Part shown: positions 11,776-21,598 of the stretch, piece after piece
Position numbering within the stretch: position 1 is the stretch's first letter
Layout: each line of letters starts with the position of its first letter
Assembly: GCF_000622145.1 (NCBI RefSeq)
Contig: NZ_JHWH01000018.1
Location: forward strand, 1 to 64,000
Direction of reading: 5' to 3'
DNA: 64,000 bases
From: Paracoccus yeei ATCC BAA-599
GTDB taxonomy: Bacteria; Pseudomonadota; Alphaproteobacteria; Rhodobacterales; Rhodobacteraceae
Notes under the pieces: model-generated
Databases searched by the model: none
Seen by the model: only the letters and a program-made list of their open reading frames with translations
What the model was told of the DNA's origin: nothing
Translations under genes and position numbers: made by a program

Positions 11776-12225
11776 ATGACCAGACGCGCCGCACGGCTGA
11801 CCGCCGCCCTGCTTCTGACCGCGGGGCTTGCCGCCTGCGCCGGCGGCGGCGCCCCCAGAAGCGCCGAGCCCCAGCGTCAGTCCACCCTGTGGGACCTGTT
11901 CGCGAATCGCCGCAATCCCAGCGACACGGTCGCGGTGAACAAGTATCTGTGGAACGCCAGCCTCGAGGTGCTGAACTTCCTGCCGATCCAGTCCGTCGAC
12001 CCCTTCACCGGGGTGATCGTCACCGGCTATGGCACGCCCCCCGGTGGCGGGCGGTCCTATCGCGCGACGATCCAGATCACCGACCCGGCGCTGGATGCGC
12101 GCTCGCTGAAGCTGTCGCTGCAGGGCGCGGGCGGTTCGGCGGTGGCGCCCGACACCGTGCGCGCGGTCGAGGATGCGATCCTGACCCGGGCGCGGCAGCT
12201 GCGGGTCGCCGACCGCAATCTCTGA
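11776..12225 (+). CDS. DUF3576 family lipoprotein
   Basis: A 149-residue predicted lipoprotein: basic start, hydrophobic stretch and lipobox LAAC with the modified cysteine at residue 21. The conserved part runs from WDLFANRRNP through VNKYLWNASLEVLNFLPIQ to RARQLRVADRNL, the pattern of the alphaproteobacterial DUF3576 family, whose function is not known. It precedes leuS and lptE by 66 nt; the association with LptE, itself an outer-membrane lipoprotein, suggests an envelope role. The start at 11776 is fixed by the signal peptide. Confidence 0.8.
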   Translation: MTRRAARLTAALLLTAGLAACAGGGAPRSAEPQRQSTLWDLFANRRNPSDTVAVNKYLWNASLEVLNFLPIQSVDPFTGVIVTGYGTPPGGGRSYRATIQITDPALDARSLKLSLQGAGGSAVAPDTVRAVEDAILTRARQLRVADRNL

Positions 12226-12291
12226 CCCGGCTGGACCTGCCTTCGCGCAGCGGCTAATACCCTGCGGGCAATCTGATGCCCGGAGGTTCCC

Positions 12292-14823
12292 ATGCCCTAT
12301 GATCCCGCACACAGCGAACCGCGCTGGCAACAGGCGTGGGACGGTGCCGGCACCTTCCGCGCGGTGCGGGACGAACGGCCCAAGTACTATGTGCTCGAGA
12401 TGTTTCCCTATCCGTCCGGGCGCATCCACATGGGGCATGTGCGCAACTACACGATGGGCGACGTGGTGGCGCGGTTCAAGCGCGCGCAGGGCTTCTCGGT
12501 GCTGCACCCGATGGGCTGGGACGCCTTCGGCATGCCGGCCGAGAACGCCGCGATGGAACAGGGCGGCCATCCGCGCGACTGGACCTATGCCAATATCGCC
12601 ACCATGCGCGAGCAGCTGAAGCCCCTGGGCCTGTCCATCGACTGGAGCCGCGAATTCGCCACCTGCGACGACGCCTATGTGCACCAGCAGCAGTCGATGT
12701 TTCTGGACATGCTGGAAGCCGGGCTGATCTATCGCAAGTCGGCGATGGTCAACTGGGACCCGGTCGACATGACGGTGCTGGCGAACGAGCAGGTCGAGGA
12801 CGGGCGCGGCTGGCGTTCGGGCGCGCTGGTGGAACGCCGCGAGTTGACGCAGTGGTTCTTCCGCATCTCGGATTACTCGGACGAGTTGCTGTCGGCGCTG
12901 GACGGGCTGTCCGGCTGGCCGGAAAAGGTGCGACTGATGCAGGCCAACTGGATCGGCAAGTCGCGCGGGCTGCAGTTCCGCTTCGACACCGTGGATGTGG
13001 CCGGCTTTCCGCAGATCGAGGTCTATACCACCCGCCCCGACACGCTGATGGGGGCGTCCTTCGTCGCGATCTCGCCCGACCACCCGCTGGCCAGGGCGCT
13101 GGAATCCGATCCCAAGGTCGCCGCCTTCACCGCCGAGGCGCGCAAGATCGGCACCAGCGAGGAGGCGCTGGAAAAGGCCGAGAAGCTGGGCTTCGATACC
13201 GGCCTGACCGTGCGCCACCCGCTGGACCCCGATTGGCATCTGCCGATCTGGATCGCGAACTTCGTGCTGATGGATTACGGCACCGGGGCGATCTTCGGCT
13301 CGCCGGCGCATGACGAGCGCGACCACGAATTCGCCCTGAAATACGGCCTGCCGATCCGCGCCACCTTCGGGCCGAAAGGCTCGACGCTGGCCGAGGCCGA
13401 CGCGCTGGTCGCGGATGCGCCCTATGTGCCCCTGAAATCCGAGGTGGTGAGCTATGTGCGCGGCTTTGCCGGCGCGCAGGACCAGTCGGGCGAGGCCGCG
13501 GTCGACGCCGCCATCGCCCATGCCGAGGCGCAGGGCTATGGCGAGGGCGTGACCAAGTTCCGCCTGCGCGACTGGGGCATCTCGCGCCAGCGCTATTGGG
13601 GATGCCCGATCCCGGTCGTGCATTGCGACGCCTGCGGCACCGTGCCCGAGGCCAAGGAAAACCTGCCGGTGCTGCTGCCGCAGGATGTCAGTTTCGACGT
13701 GCCGGGCAACCCCCTGGACCGGCACCCGACCTGGCGCCAGACCACCTGCCCGACCTGCGGCGCCCCGGCCCGGCGCGAGACGGACACGATGGACACCTTC
13801 GTCGATTCGTCCTGGTACTACGCGCGCTTCACCGCGCCCCATGCGCCGACGCCGACCGTGGCCGAGGATGCGGATTACTGGATGAACGTCGACCAGTACA
13901 TCGGCGGCATCGAACACGCGATCCTGCACCTGCTCTATTCCCGCTTCTTTGCCCGCGCCATGGTCAAGACCGGGCATCTGCCGGAAAAGTCGAAGGAACC
14001 CTTCGACGCGCTGTTCACGCAAGGCATGGTCACGCATGAGATCTACCTGACCCGGGACGAGCGAGGCCGCCCGGTCTATCACCTGCCCGAGACGGTGCGG
14101 GACGGCCGGCTGGCCGACGGCACGCCGGTCGAGGTGATCCCCTCGGCCAAGATGTCCAAGTCCAAGAAGAACGTGGTCGATCCGGTGAACATCGTCGCCA
14201 GCTTCGGCGCCGACACCGCGCGCTGGTTCATGCTGTCCGACAGCCCGCCCGAGCGCGATGTGGAATGGACCGCGGCCGGGGCCGAGGCGGCGAACAAGTT
14301 CCTGGCCCGCGTCTGGCGGCTGGCCGACGAGGTTCCCGAAGGCGGCGACGACCCGGACCTGATCCGCGCCGCCCACCGCGCCATCGAGGACGTGACCCGG
14401 GCCATCGAGGGCTTTGCCTTCAACAAGGCCGTCGCCAAGCTTTACGAACTGGCCAATGTCATCGGCAAATCGCCGGCGGGCGGCGAATGCCGCCGCGCCG
14501 CGCTGCGCATCCTGGCGCAGCTGCTGGCGCCGATGGTGCCGCACCTGGCCGAGGAGTTCTGGCAGAAGGCTGGCGGCCAGGGCATGGTCGTGGACGCCGC
14601 CTGGCCCAAGGCCGACCCGGCGCTGCTGGTCTCGGATTCGGTGGTGCTGCCGATCCAGATCAACGGCAAGCGCCGGGCCGAGATCGAGGTCCCCAAGGAC
14701 ATGCCCAAGGACCAGATCGAGGCGCTGGTGCTGGCCGACGAGACGGTGCAGCGCTTCATGGAGGGGCTGCCGGTCAAGAAGCTGATCGTGGTGCCGGGGC
14801 GGATCGTCAATGTCGTGGTCTAG
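12292..14823 (+). CDS. leuS: Leucyl-tRNA synthetase
   Basis: Charges tRNA-Leu. The 843-residue class Ia enzyme has the HIGH-type motif as HMGH (residues 46-49), the CP1 editing domain ([21 protein letters not shown] around 245), a zinc-knuckle-like CDACGTVPE / CPTCGAP pair and KMSKS near residue 620. The start [13 protein letters not shown] matches the family, with GGAGG before it. It overlaps lptE by 14 nt, so leuS-lptE-holA and the flavoprotein gene form one operon. Confidence 0.97.
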   Translation: MPYDPAHSEPRWQQAWDGAGTFRAVRDERPKYYVLEMFPYPSGRIHMGHVRNYTMGDVVARFKRAQGFSVLHPMGWDAFGMPAENAAMEQGGHPRDWTYANIATMREQLKPLGLSIDWSREFATCDDAYVHQQQSMFLDMLEAGLIYRKSAMVNWDPVDMTVLANEQVEDGRGWRSGALVERRELTQWFFRISDYSDELLSALDGLSGWPEKVRLMQANWIGKSRGLQFRFDTVDVAGFPQIEVYTTRPDTLMGASFVAISPDHPLARALESDPKVAAFTAEARKIGTSEEALEKAEKLGFDTGLTVRHPLDPDWHLPIWIANFVLMDYGTGAIFGSPAHDERDHEFALKYGLPIRATFGPKGSTLAEADALVADAPYVPLKSEVVSYVRGFAGAQDQSGEAAVDAAIAHAEAQGYGEGVTKFRLRDWGISRQRYWGCPIPVVHCDACGTVPEAKENLPVLLPQDVSFDVPGNPLDRHPTWRQTTCPTCGAPARRETDTMDTFVDSSWYYARFTAPHAPTPTVAEDADYWMNVDQYIGGIEHAILHLLYSRFFARAMVKTGHLPEKSKEPFDALFTQGMVTHEIYLTRDERGRPVYHLPETVRDGRLADGTPVEVIPSAKMSKSKKNVVDPVNIVASFGADTARWFMLSDSPPERDVEWTAAGAEAANKFLARVWRLADEVPEGGDDPDLIRAAHRAIEDVTRAIEGFAFNKAVAKLYELANVIGKSPAGGECRRAALRILAQLLAPMVPHLAEEFWQKAGGQGMVVDAAWPKADPALLVSDSVVLPIQINGKRRAEIEVPKDMPKDQIEALVLADETVQRFMEGLPVKKLIVVPGRIVNVVV

Positions 14824-15292
14824 GCGCGGCGTCCTGCTGGCGGCGCTCGCGCTGGCGGCCTGCGGCTTTGCCCCGGTCTATGGGCCGGGCGGCACCGGCA
14901 CGCGCCTGCAGGACAAGGTGCGCACCGCCGACCCCCGCACCCCCGACGATTTCGCCTTTGCCGGCCGCATCTCCGAGCGGCTGGGGCCGGACGGGACCCG
15001 CTATGAACTGGACTGGCGGCTGCGCATCGCGGTGGTGCCGCAGGCCATCACCCCGGACGAGATCACGACCCGCTATTCGCTGAACGGCACCGCCAGCTAT
15101 GTGCTGACCGAGATCGCCAGCGGCCGGACCGTGGCGCGCGGGCAGGTCAGCAGCTTTACCTCCTACTCCACGACCGGGACGACCATCGCCACGCTGGCGG
15201 CGGAACAGGATGCCCACAAGCGGCTGGCGCGCCTGCTGGCCGATCAGGTGGTGACGCGGCTGCTGGCGCTCGACCCGGCCACGCTGCCATGA
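14810..15292 (+). CDS. lptE: LptE, lipoprotein plug of the LPS export translocon
   Basis: LptE sits inside the LptD barrel and helps insert lipopolysaccharide in the outer membrane. The 160-residue product has a lipoprotein signal ([18 protein letters not shown], lipid on C18) and the [11 protein letters not shown] start of the mature protein, typical of alphaproteobacterial LptE. The order leuS-lptE-holA is widely conserved and supports the call. The start lies inside the end of leuS and the stop overlaps holA by ATGA. Confidence 0.9.
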   Translation: MSWSRRGVLLAALALAACGFAPVYGPGGTGTRLQDKVRTADPRTPDDFAFAGRISERLGPDGTRYELDWRLRIAVVPQAITPDEITTRYSLNGTASYVLTEIASGRTVARGQVSSFTSYSTTGTTIATLAAEQDAHKRLARLLADQVVTRLLALDPATLP

Positions 15293-16317
15293 TCCTGAAG
15301 GGCGCCGAGATCGGCCGCTATCTGGCGCGTCCCGATCCGACGCGCCCGGGCCTGCTGATCCACGGCCAGGACGCCATGCGCGTCGCCCTGAAGCGGGCCG
15401 AGGCGGTCGCCGCCCTGACCGGCCCCCATGCCGACGAAGAGATGCGGCTGACCCGCCTGCCCGGCGCCGACCTGAAGAAGGACCCGGCGGCGCTGCTGGA
15501 CGCGGTCAAGGCGGTGGGCTTTTTCCCCGGCCAGCGCGTGGTGCTGGTCGATGACGCGAGCGACGCGGCGGCACCCGCGATCGCGGGTGCGCTGGCCGAG
15601 TGGCGCGCGGGCGACGCGGTGATCGTGGTCGCGGCAGGGGCCCTGGGCAAGGGCTCGGCGCTGAGGAAGCTCTTCGAGCCGCATCCGCAGGCGGTCACGG
15701 CCCCGATCTATGACGACCCGCCCGGCGAGGACGAGATCGCCCGCTGGCTGGAGGCCGCCGGCCTGCGCGAGGTGCCGCGCGACGCCATGCGCGACCTGGT
15801 GGCGCTCTCCCGCGCGCTGGACCCCGGCGATTTCCGCCAGACGGTGGAAAAGATCGGGCTTTACAAGCACGGCGACGCCTTACCCCTGACGCCGGCCGAG
15901 ATCGCGGCCCTGGCCCCCGCCACCATCGAGGCCGAGGTGGACGAGCTGATCGACTGCGTGGCCGAAGGACGCGCCCGCGACTTCGGGCCGCTGATGCGCC
16001 GGATCGAGGGGCAGGGCACCAATCCCACGACGCTGTGCATCGCCGCCCTGCGCCATTTCCGGGCGCTGCATGCCGGCGCCTCGGACCCCGGGGGCCCGGG
16101 CGCCGGGTTTTCCCGGCTGCGCCCACCGGTTTTTGGCCCGCGCCGCGACCGCATGATCCGCCAGGCCCAGGACTGGGGCATGCGCGCGCTGGAGGACGCG
16201 ATCCATCAGCTGATCGACACCGACCTGACGTTGCGGTCCAGTTCGAAGGCGCCGGCCATGGCGGTGATGGAACGGATGCTGCTGCGGCTGTGCATGATGC
16301 CCCGGGGCGGGCGGTGA
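15289..16317 (+). CDS. holA: DNA polymerase III delta subunit
   Basis: The delta subunit opens the beta clamp within the clamp-loader complex. The 342-residue length fits HolA. The first domain starts with LKGAEIGRYL and GLLIHGQDAMRVALKR, the clamp-contact region is around residues 70-80 (DAVKAVGFFPGQRVVLVDD), and the C-terminal collar domain has NPTTLCIAALRHFRALH and DLTLRSSSKAP. It overlaps lptE by 4 nt upstream and the flavoprotein start by GTGA downstream. Confidence 0.92.
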   Translation: MILKGAEIGRYLARPDPTRPGLLIHGQDAMRVALKRAEAVAALTGPHADEEMRLTRLPGADLKKDPAALLDAVKAVGFFPGQRVVLVDDASDAAAPAIAGALAEWRAGDAVIVVAAGALGKGSALRKLFEPHPQAVTAPIYDDPPGEDEIARWLEAAGLREVPRDAMRDLVALSRALDPGDFRQTVEKIGLYKHGDALPLTPAEIAALAPATIEAEVDELIDCVAEGRARDFGPLMRRIEGQGTNPTTLCIAALRHFRALHAGASDPGGPGAGFSRLRPPVFGPRRDRMIRQAQDWGMRALEDAIHQLIDTDLTLRSSSKAPAMAVMERMLLRLCMMPRGGR

Positions 16318-17510
16318 CCGAGGCGCTGGTGATCGGTGCCGGCCCTGCCGGGCTGATGGCCGCCGAGGTGCTGGCCACCCAGGGGCATCGCGTGGTCGTC
16401 GCCGAGGCCATGCCGACGCCCGCGCGGAAGTTCCTGATGGCGGGGAAATCGGGGCTGAACCTGACCAAGGCCGAGGGCCTTGCGGATTTCACTGCGCATT
16501 ATGGGGGCTCTGCCCCCGTCCTGCGGACTCCCCCGGGATATTTGGACAAGAAAGAACTTGGGCCAGACGAGGTCATGGCCTGGGCCGAGGGGCTGGGGAT
16601 CGCGCTGTTCACCGGCTCGACGGGCCGGGTGTTTCCCGTCGGCATGAAGGCCTCACCGCTGCTGCGGGCCTGGCTGGCGCGGCTGTCGGAGTTAGGGGTC
16701 GACCTGCGCACCCGCTGGCGCTGGGAGGGGTTCCAGGGCGACGGCTGGCTGTTTCGGACGCCGGCGGGGCCTCAGGTGCTGCGGCCCGGCGCCGTGGTGC
16801 TCGCGCTTGGCGGTGCAAGCTGGCCTCGGCTGGGCTCGGACGCGGCCTGGGTGCCCTGGCTTTCGGCGCGGGGGGTCGGCATCGCGCCATTCCGGCCGGC
16901 GAACATGGGGTTCCGGGTCGGCTGGTCGCCCGCAATGGCGCGGCATTTCGGCCAGGCGGTCAAGGGCGTCGCGCTGAGTGCGGGCAGCTTGTCGAGCCGC
17001 GGCGAATGGGTCGTCACCGCGCAAGGGATCGAGGGCGGCGGCGTCTATGAGGTGGCGGCCGCGATCCGCGATGGGGCCGAGGCGGTCGTCGATCTGGCCC
17101 CCGATCTGGGCGCGGTGGAACTGGCGCGGCGGCTGGCCCTGGCCCCGGCGAAACTGTCGGTCGGCAACCGGCTGCGGCGGGTGCTGGGCGATCCGCTGCG
17201 CGCCGCGCTGCTGCTGGAATGGGGCCAGCCCCTGCCCGCCGAGCCCGAGCGGCTGGCGATCCGCGCCAAGGCCCTGCGGCTGCGCCACGCCGGGCCGATG
17301 CCCCTGGAGCGGGCGATTTCAAGCGCCGGCGGCATCATCGGGGAGGGTCTGGCCGAGACGCTGGAGCTGCGCGCCCTGCCCGGCGTCTTTGCCGCGGGCG
17401 AGATGCTGGACTGGGAGGCGCCGACCGGCGGCTATCTGCTGACCGGCTGCCTGGCCACGGGGCGGCAGGCGGGCCTGGGCGCCGCGGCCTATCTGGCCTC
17501 GGCGCGCTGA
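16314..17510 (+). CDS. HI0933/TIGR03862-type FAD-dependent oxidoreductase with a repeat-derived insert
   Basis: A 398-residue flavoprotein with the dinucleotide-binding GAGPAGLMAAE at residues 8-18, KFLMAGKSGLNLTK (about 43-56), GSTGRVFPVGMKASPLL and the C-terminal FAD site CLATGRQAGLGAAAYL, as in the poorly characterised HI0933/TIGR03862 family. The start is GTG at 16314, overlapping the holA stop (GTGA); the longer open frame lies inside holA. Residues 64-81 (GGSAPVLRTPPGYLDKKE) are encoded by a copy of a double-hairpin repeat that is otherwise intergenic (see 34461-34516). The frame is kept and the flanking family motifs are intact, so the protein is probably functional with a changed loop. 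The 3' end overlaps the convergent GST gene by 22 nt. Confidence 0.85.
   Translation: MTEALVIGAGPAGLMAAEVLATQGHRVVVAEAMPTPARKFLMAGKSGLNLTKAEGLADFTAHYGGSAPVLRTPPGYLDKKELGPDEVMAWAEGLGIALFTGSTGRVFPVGMKASPLLRAWLARLSELGVDLRTRWRWEGFQGDGWLFRTPAGPQVLRPGAVVLALGGASWPRLGSDAAWVPWLSARGVGIAPFRPANMGFRVGWSPAMARHFGQAVKGVALSAGSLSSRGEWVVTAQGIEGGGVYEVAAAIRDGAEAVVDLAPDLGAVELARRLALAPAKLSVGNRLRRVLGDPLRAALLLEWGQPLPAEPERLAIRAKALRLRHAGPMPLERAISSAGGIIGEGLAETLELRALPGVFAAGEMLDWEAPTGGYLLTGCLATGRQAGLGAAAYLASAR
16503..16556 (+). repeat. REP-like double-hairpin element inside a coding sequence (copy A)
   Basis: Two adjacent hairpins, GGGGGC-TCT-GCCCCC (16503-16517) and GTCC-TGC-GGAC (16518-16528), then CTCCCCC and a GGGATATTTGGACAAGAAAG tail. 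The same arrangement, with the same spacing and about 85% identity, occurs on the minus strand at 34461-34516. Here it is read through in frame as part of the flavoprotein. Confidence 0.85.
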
Positions 17511-18076
17511 AAGGCGGGCCGGGCGCGCATCCGGTCCAGATAGTCGGTCAGCCGGTGCTGGACGATCGGAAAGCGGGCCGCCAGCGCCCAGGTCAGGCAA
17601 TGGGTCAGGATGATGTCGGGCACGGTCAGGCGGTCGCCCATCAGGAAGCCGTCCTCGGCCATGCGATGCACCAGTGTCTTCTGGCTGCGTTCGAATTCCC
17701 AGCGCAGCGTGTTCTTGATCGCCGAGAGGCGCATTTCCTCGGGCAGGACGAAGCTGTGGCGCGCGGCCAGCCACAGGGCGGCGTCGAATTCGTCCAGGAT
17801 GAACTGGGTCAGGCTGTCCTGGCGCGCCCGGTCGATGGTGCCGGCCGGATGGGTCAGCGCGCCGTGCCGGTCGGCCAGATAGGTCAGGATCGCCGTCGAG
17901 TCGGTGATCGGCGTGCCGTCCGCAATCAGCACCGGCACCTTGCCGGCCGGGTTGAACGAGGTGACGCCCTCGGCATGGGGGGCAAGCGGCACATGGTCGT
18001 AGGGCTGGCCCAGCTCCTCGAGCATCCACAGCACGCGGAAGGCGCGGCTTTTCGACGTTCCGATGACCTGGTACAT
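17489..18076 (-). CDS. Glutathione S-transferase family protein
   Basis: A 195-residue cytosolic GST. The N-terminal thioredoxin fold contains SKSRAFRVLWMLEELG (SRAFR region at the glutathione site), FNPAGKVPVLIADG with the cis-proline, and DSTAILTYLADRHG. The helical C-terminal domain has GDRLTVPDIILTHCL. Substrate unknown. The start at 18076 is preferred because it begins the GST fold; the longer frame overlaps the MFS gene on the other strand. It converges on the flavoprotein with a 22-nt overlap of 3' ends and diverges from the MFS gene. Confidence 0.85.
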   Translation of the reverse strand: MYQVIGTSKSRAFRVLWMLEELGQPYDHVPLAPHAEGVTSFNPAGKVPVLIADGTPITDSTAILTYLADRHGALTHPAGTIDRARQDSLTQFILDEFDAALWLAARHSFVLPEEMRLSAIKNTLRWEFERSQKTLVHRMAEDGFLMGDRLTVPDIILTHCLTWALAARFPIVQHRLTDYLDRMRARPAFQRAEAR

Positions 18077-18185
18077 GGCGGACCCCTTTTGGCCAAGGCT
18101 AGCCGCCCCTGGGCACCAAGGCAATCCGCCGCCCATTGACGCGACGCCGGGCCGGGCGCAGGAATGGCCGCGGAAGGAGAGTTCC

Positions 18186-19427
18186 ATGACCCCATCGCGC
18201 GCGCGCCTGTTCACGCCGGTTCTGATCGGCGGCTCGATCATCCTGCTGATCAACTTCGCGCTGCGCGCCAGCTTCGGGGTGTTCCAGATTCCCATCGCCG
18301 CCGAATTCGGCTGGCCGCGGACCGAGTTCAGCCTGGCCATCGCGATCCAGAACCTGGCCTGGGGCATCGGCCAGCCGGTCTTTGGCGCCCTGGGCGAACG
18401 GTTCGGCGACAAGCTGTCGATCATCCTGGGGGCATTCCTGTATTCGGCCGGGCTGATCCTGACCGCCCATGCGACCGACCCCGCCACCATGCAGATGCTC
18501 GAGGTGATGGTGGGCTTCGGCATCGCCGGCACCGGGTTTGGCGTGATCCTGGCGGTGATCGGCCGCGCGGCCAGCGACGAGAACCGCAGCATCGCGCTGG
18601 GGATCGCCACCGCGGCGGGCTCGGCCGGCCAGGTCTTTGGCGCGCCCCTGGCCGAGGGGCTGCTGGCCTTTTACCCCTGGCAGACGGTGTTCATCATCTT
18701 CGGCGTGATCGTCTTGGCCTGCCTGCTGTTCCTGCCCCTGCTGGGCGACACCCGGCCCGCCAGCCGCCACGAGCTTGAGGACAGCATGGGCGTGGTGCTG
18801 AAGCGCGCCTTTACCGATCCGTCCTATCTGATGATCTTTGCCGGGTTCTTCTCCTGCGGCTATCAGCTGGCCTTCATCACCGCGCATTTCCCGGCCATGA
18901 TCACCGAGATGTGCGGCCCGATCGCGTCCGGCGGCGCCTTGGCGAGCCTGGGGATCACCACCACCTCGGCCCTGGGGGCGGTGGCGATCTCGCTGATCGG
19001 GCTGGCCAATATCGGCGGCGCCATCCTGGCCGGCTGGCTGGGCAAGCGCTATTCCAAGAAATACCTGCTGGCGGGCATCTACACGCTGCGCACCATCGCC
19101 GCGGCGATCTTCATCCTGACCCCCATCACGCCCACCACCGTCATCGTCTTTTCGTTGGCCATGGGCGCCCTGTGGCTGGCCACCGTGCCGCTGACCTCGG
19201 GGCTGGTCGCCTATATCTATGGGCTGCGCTACATGGGCACGCTTTACGGCTTCGTCTTCCTGTCCCACCAGCTGGGGTCCTTCCTGGGAGTCTGGCTGGG
19301 CGGCAGGCTGTATGACGCCTACGGCGACTATACCCTGGTCTGGTGGATCGGCGTGGGCGTCGGCGCCTTCAGCGCGCTGATCCACCTGCCGGTGCGCGAG
19401 GCGCCGGCGCGGCTGGCCGCCGCCTGA
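18186..19427 (+). CDS. MFS transporter
   Basis: A 413-residue integral membrane protein with about 12 hydrophobic helices. The segments SFGVFQIPIAAEFGWPRTEFSLAIAIQNL, split here by helix ends, resemble monocarboxylate/oxalate-formate type MFS carriers, whose motif near helix 1-2 is similar; the substrate cannot be deduced. The ATG at 18186 has GGAAGGAGAG before it. It stands between the divergent GST gene and the acid phosphatase. Confidence 0.8.
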   Translation: MTPSRARLFTPVLIGGSIILLINFALRASFGVFQIPIAAEFGWPRTEFSLAIAIQNLAWGIGQPVFGALGERFGDKLSIILGAFLYSAGLILTAHATDPATMQMLEVMVGFGIAGTGFGVILAVIGRAASDENRSIALGIATAAGSAGQVFGAPLAEGLLAFYPWQTVFIIFGVIVLACLLFLPLLGDTRPASRHELEDSMGVVLKRAFTDPSYLMIFAGFFSCGYQLAFITAHFPAMITEMCGPIASGGALASLGITTTSALGAVAISLIGLANIGGAILAGWLGKRYSKKYLLAGIYTLRTIAAAIFILTPITPTTVIVFSLAMGALWLATVPLTSGLVAYIYGLRYMGTLYGFVFLSHQLGSFLGVWLGGRLYDAYGDYTLVWWIGVGVGAFSALIHLPVREAPARLAAA

Positions 19428-19512
19428 GGGGATTCTGTCTGGCGGATCAATCAAGATACCGCAGCCTTTCCTGCGGGGGCAGCCCGTCCCCGCGCCCAAC
19501 ACGGAGGATCTC

Positions 19513-20331
19513 ATGACCCGGCACCACATTTCCCGCCCCCTGCTTGGCCTCGCCCTGGCAGCGCTGATGGCCCCCGCCGCCCTGGCCGAAACGGCCGCCC
19601 AGACCCCGACAGCCCCTGCGGCGGCTGCGACCGAGGTTCCGGCGGCGCAATGCCCGGTCCGGGAATTCGCCATGGGCCTGCGCTATCAGCAGCAATCGGC
19701 CGAGGTGCGGGCGCTGCAGCTGCAGGGCTATGCGCTGGCCCGCGCCCGGCTGGAAGCCGCCATCGCCAAGGCCGGCGACGCCTCGAAACTGGCCGTGGTC
19801 ACCGATCTGGACGAAACGGCCATCGACAACACCCCGCTGCTGGTCCGCGACATGCAGAACTGCCACGTCTATGACACCTGGGACACCTGGGGCGACTGGG
19901 AGCTGACGGGCAAGCCCACGCCGATTCCCGGCGCGCTGGACTTCTTCGATTTCGCCGACAAGTCCGGGGTCGCGATCTATTACATCTCGGACCGCTTCGG
20001 CGAGCCCGAGAACAAGGCCGCCACCATCGCCACCCTGAAGGAACTGGGCTTCCCGCAGGTGTCGGACGAGAACGTGCTGCTTTACGGAACCTCCAAGGCC
20101 GAGCGCCGCGCGGTGGCCGCCAAGGACCACCAGATCGTGCTGCTGCTGGGCGACACGCTGCATGATTTCGACGGCGTGTTCCGCAAGGCCGCGACCGATG
20201 TGAAGCGGGCCGAGGTCGACAGGAACGCCGCGCATTTCGGCGCCGACTGGATCGTCTTCCCCAACGCCACCTATGGCGACTGGAGCACGGCGCCCCTGAC
20301 CGCCTGGGACGCCCCGCTGAAGACCCAGTAA
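19513..20331 (+). CDS. Periplasmic acid phosphatase / 5'-nucleotidase, e(P4) class C HAD family
   Basis: A 272-residue HAD-superfamily phosphatase. The nucleophile motif is DLDET at residues 98-102, with later family segments WDTWGDWELTGKPTPIPGALDFF, YYISDRF and LLLGDTLHDF (fourth motif). An N-terminal signal peptide ending in ALAETAAQ puts it in the periplasm; unlike the Haemophilus e(P4) protein no lipobox cysteine is seen, so it is probably soluble. Family members release phosphate from nucleoside monophosphates such as NMN. GGAGG precedes the ATG. Confidence 0.88.
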   Translation: MTRHHISRPLLGLALAALMAPAALAETAAQTPTAPAAAATEVPAAQCPVREFAMGLRYQQQSAEVRALQLQGYALARARLEAAIAKAGDASKLAVVTDLDETAIDNTPLLVRDMQNCHVYDTWDTWGDWELTGKPTPIPGALDFFDFADKSGVAIYYISDRFGEPENKAATIATLKELGFPQVSDENVLLYGTSKAERRAVAAKDHQIVLLLGDTLHDFDGVFRKAATDVKRAEVDRNAAHFGADWIVFPNATYGDWSTAPLTAWDAPLKTQ

Positions 20332-20404
20332 GGGCCGGCCGGCAGGGGCGGCTTGCACTTTCCGCCGGGGTGGCGCAGCTTCGCGCCGCCTGAAGGGGGG
20401 AACC

Positions 20405-21598
20405 ATGCGCTGGATCATGTCGCCGGGACTGCTGTCCCTTGTCCTGGGCTACACGCTCAGTCAGTTCTATCGGGCGTTCCTGGCGGTGCTGTCACCGACC
20501 CTGCATGCCGATCTGGGGGCGGGGCCGGCCGATCTCGCGCTGTCCTCAGGGCTTTGGTACATCGCCTTCGCGGCCATGCAGCTGCCGGTCGGCTGGGGCC
20601 TCGACCGCTATGGCCCGCGCGCGACGGTCGCAGCCTTGCTGGCGCTTGGCGGCGCGGGCGGCGCCGCGGTCTTTGCCCTGGCCAGCGCGCCCTGGCACAT
20701 CCATGTGGCCATGGCGCTGCTGGGCGTGGGCTGCGCGCCGGTGATGGTGGGCAGCTTCTTCATCTTTGCCCGAACCCTGCCCCCCGCCTCGATGAGCGCG
20801 GCGGGCGGCGCGGTGGTGGGCCTCGGCTCGCTGGGCAACATGCTGGGCGCGGCGCCCCTGGTCTGGGTGGTCAACGCCATCGGCTGGCGCGAGGCGCTGG
20901 TGATCCTGGCGCTGGTCACGCTGGCGGTCGCGGCGACCATCCTGGCCTTCGTCCGAAACCCCCCGCACCCCGAGGGAAGCCAGGCCCGCGGCTCGCTGGG
21001 GGATCTTTTGCGGGTGCGCGCGCTCTGGCCGATCCTGCCGCTTCTGGGCGTGACCTATGCCGCCTCGGCCTGCATCCGGGGGCTGTGGGCCGGGCCCTAT
21101 CTGGCCGAAACCTTCGGCGCCAGCGACTATGTGATCGGCTGGGTCACGCTGGGCATGGGGCTGGCGATGGTGACGGCGAACCTTTCGGTCGGCCGGGTGG
21201 TGCGGCTGATCGGGTCGGACAAGCGCACCTCGATCGCCAACAACCTGCTGCTGGGCGCGGTGCTGGCGGCGCTGTGGCTGACCTCGGGGATGAACCTCTG
21301 GGTTTCGGCGGTGCTCTTGGTGATGGTCTGCATCTCGGACAGTTCCTATTCGCTGATGATGTCGCACGGCCGGGCGTTCCTGCCCCATCATCTGGTCGGG
21401 CGCGGCATCACCTTCATGAACATGATCTCGATCGCCGGGGTCGGCGTGATGCAGTTCCTGTCGCGCCCGGTCTACCTGGCGGCCTCGGCCAACCATGCGG
21501 CGCCGGTGGCCTATGGTTACATCTTCCTGTTCTTCCTGCTACCTCTGACCATCGGATGGTTCATCTACCTGTTCAGTCCCGAGGATCGCCATGGCTGA
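20405..21598 (+). CDS. MFS transporter linked to glycosyltransferase genes
   Basis: A 397-residue, 12-helix MFS protein. The cytoplasmic loop motif between helices 2 and 3 is LPVGWGLDRYGPRATV (G-x-x-x-D-R-x-G-x-R form). It begins with LSLVLGYTLSQFYRAFLAVLSP split over helix 1. The stop overlaps the next glycosyltransferase by 8 nt, so the three genes 20405-23233 form an operon. Substrate unknown; a role in moving a glycan precursor or sugar is a guess from context. Confidence 0.8.
   Translation: MRWIMSPGLLSLVLGYTLSQFYRAFLAVLSPTLHADLGAGPADLALSSGLWYIAFAAMQLPVGWGLDRYGPRATVAALLALGGAGGAAVFALASAPWHIHVAMALLGVGCAPVMVGSFFIFARTLPPASMSAAGGAVVGLGSLGNMLGAAPLVWVVNAIGWREALVILALVTLAVAATILAFVRNPPHPEGSQARGSLGDLLRVRALWPILPLLGVTYAASACIRGLWAGPYLAETFGASDYVIGWVTLGMGLAMVTANLSVGRVVRLIGSDKRTSIANNLLLGAVLAALWLTSGMNLWVSAVLLVMVCISDSSYSLMMSHGRAFLPHHLVGRGITFMNMISIAGVGVMQFLSRPVYLAASANHAAPVAYGYIFLFFLLPLTIGWFIYLFSPEDRHG

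Noticed and set aside
16314..17510. Frameshift or pseudogene in the flavoprotein because of the repeat insertion
   Set aside because: The frame is intact on both sides and FAD motifs at both ends are conserved, so it is kept as a functional gene.
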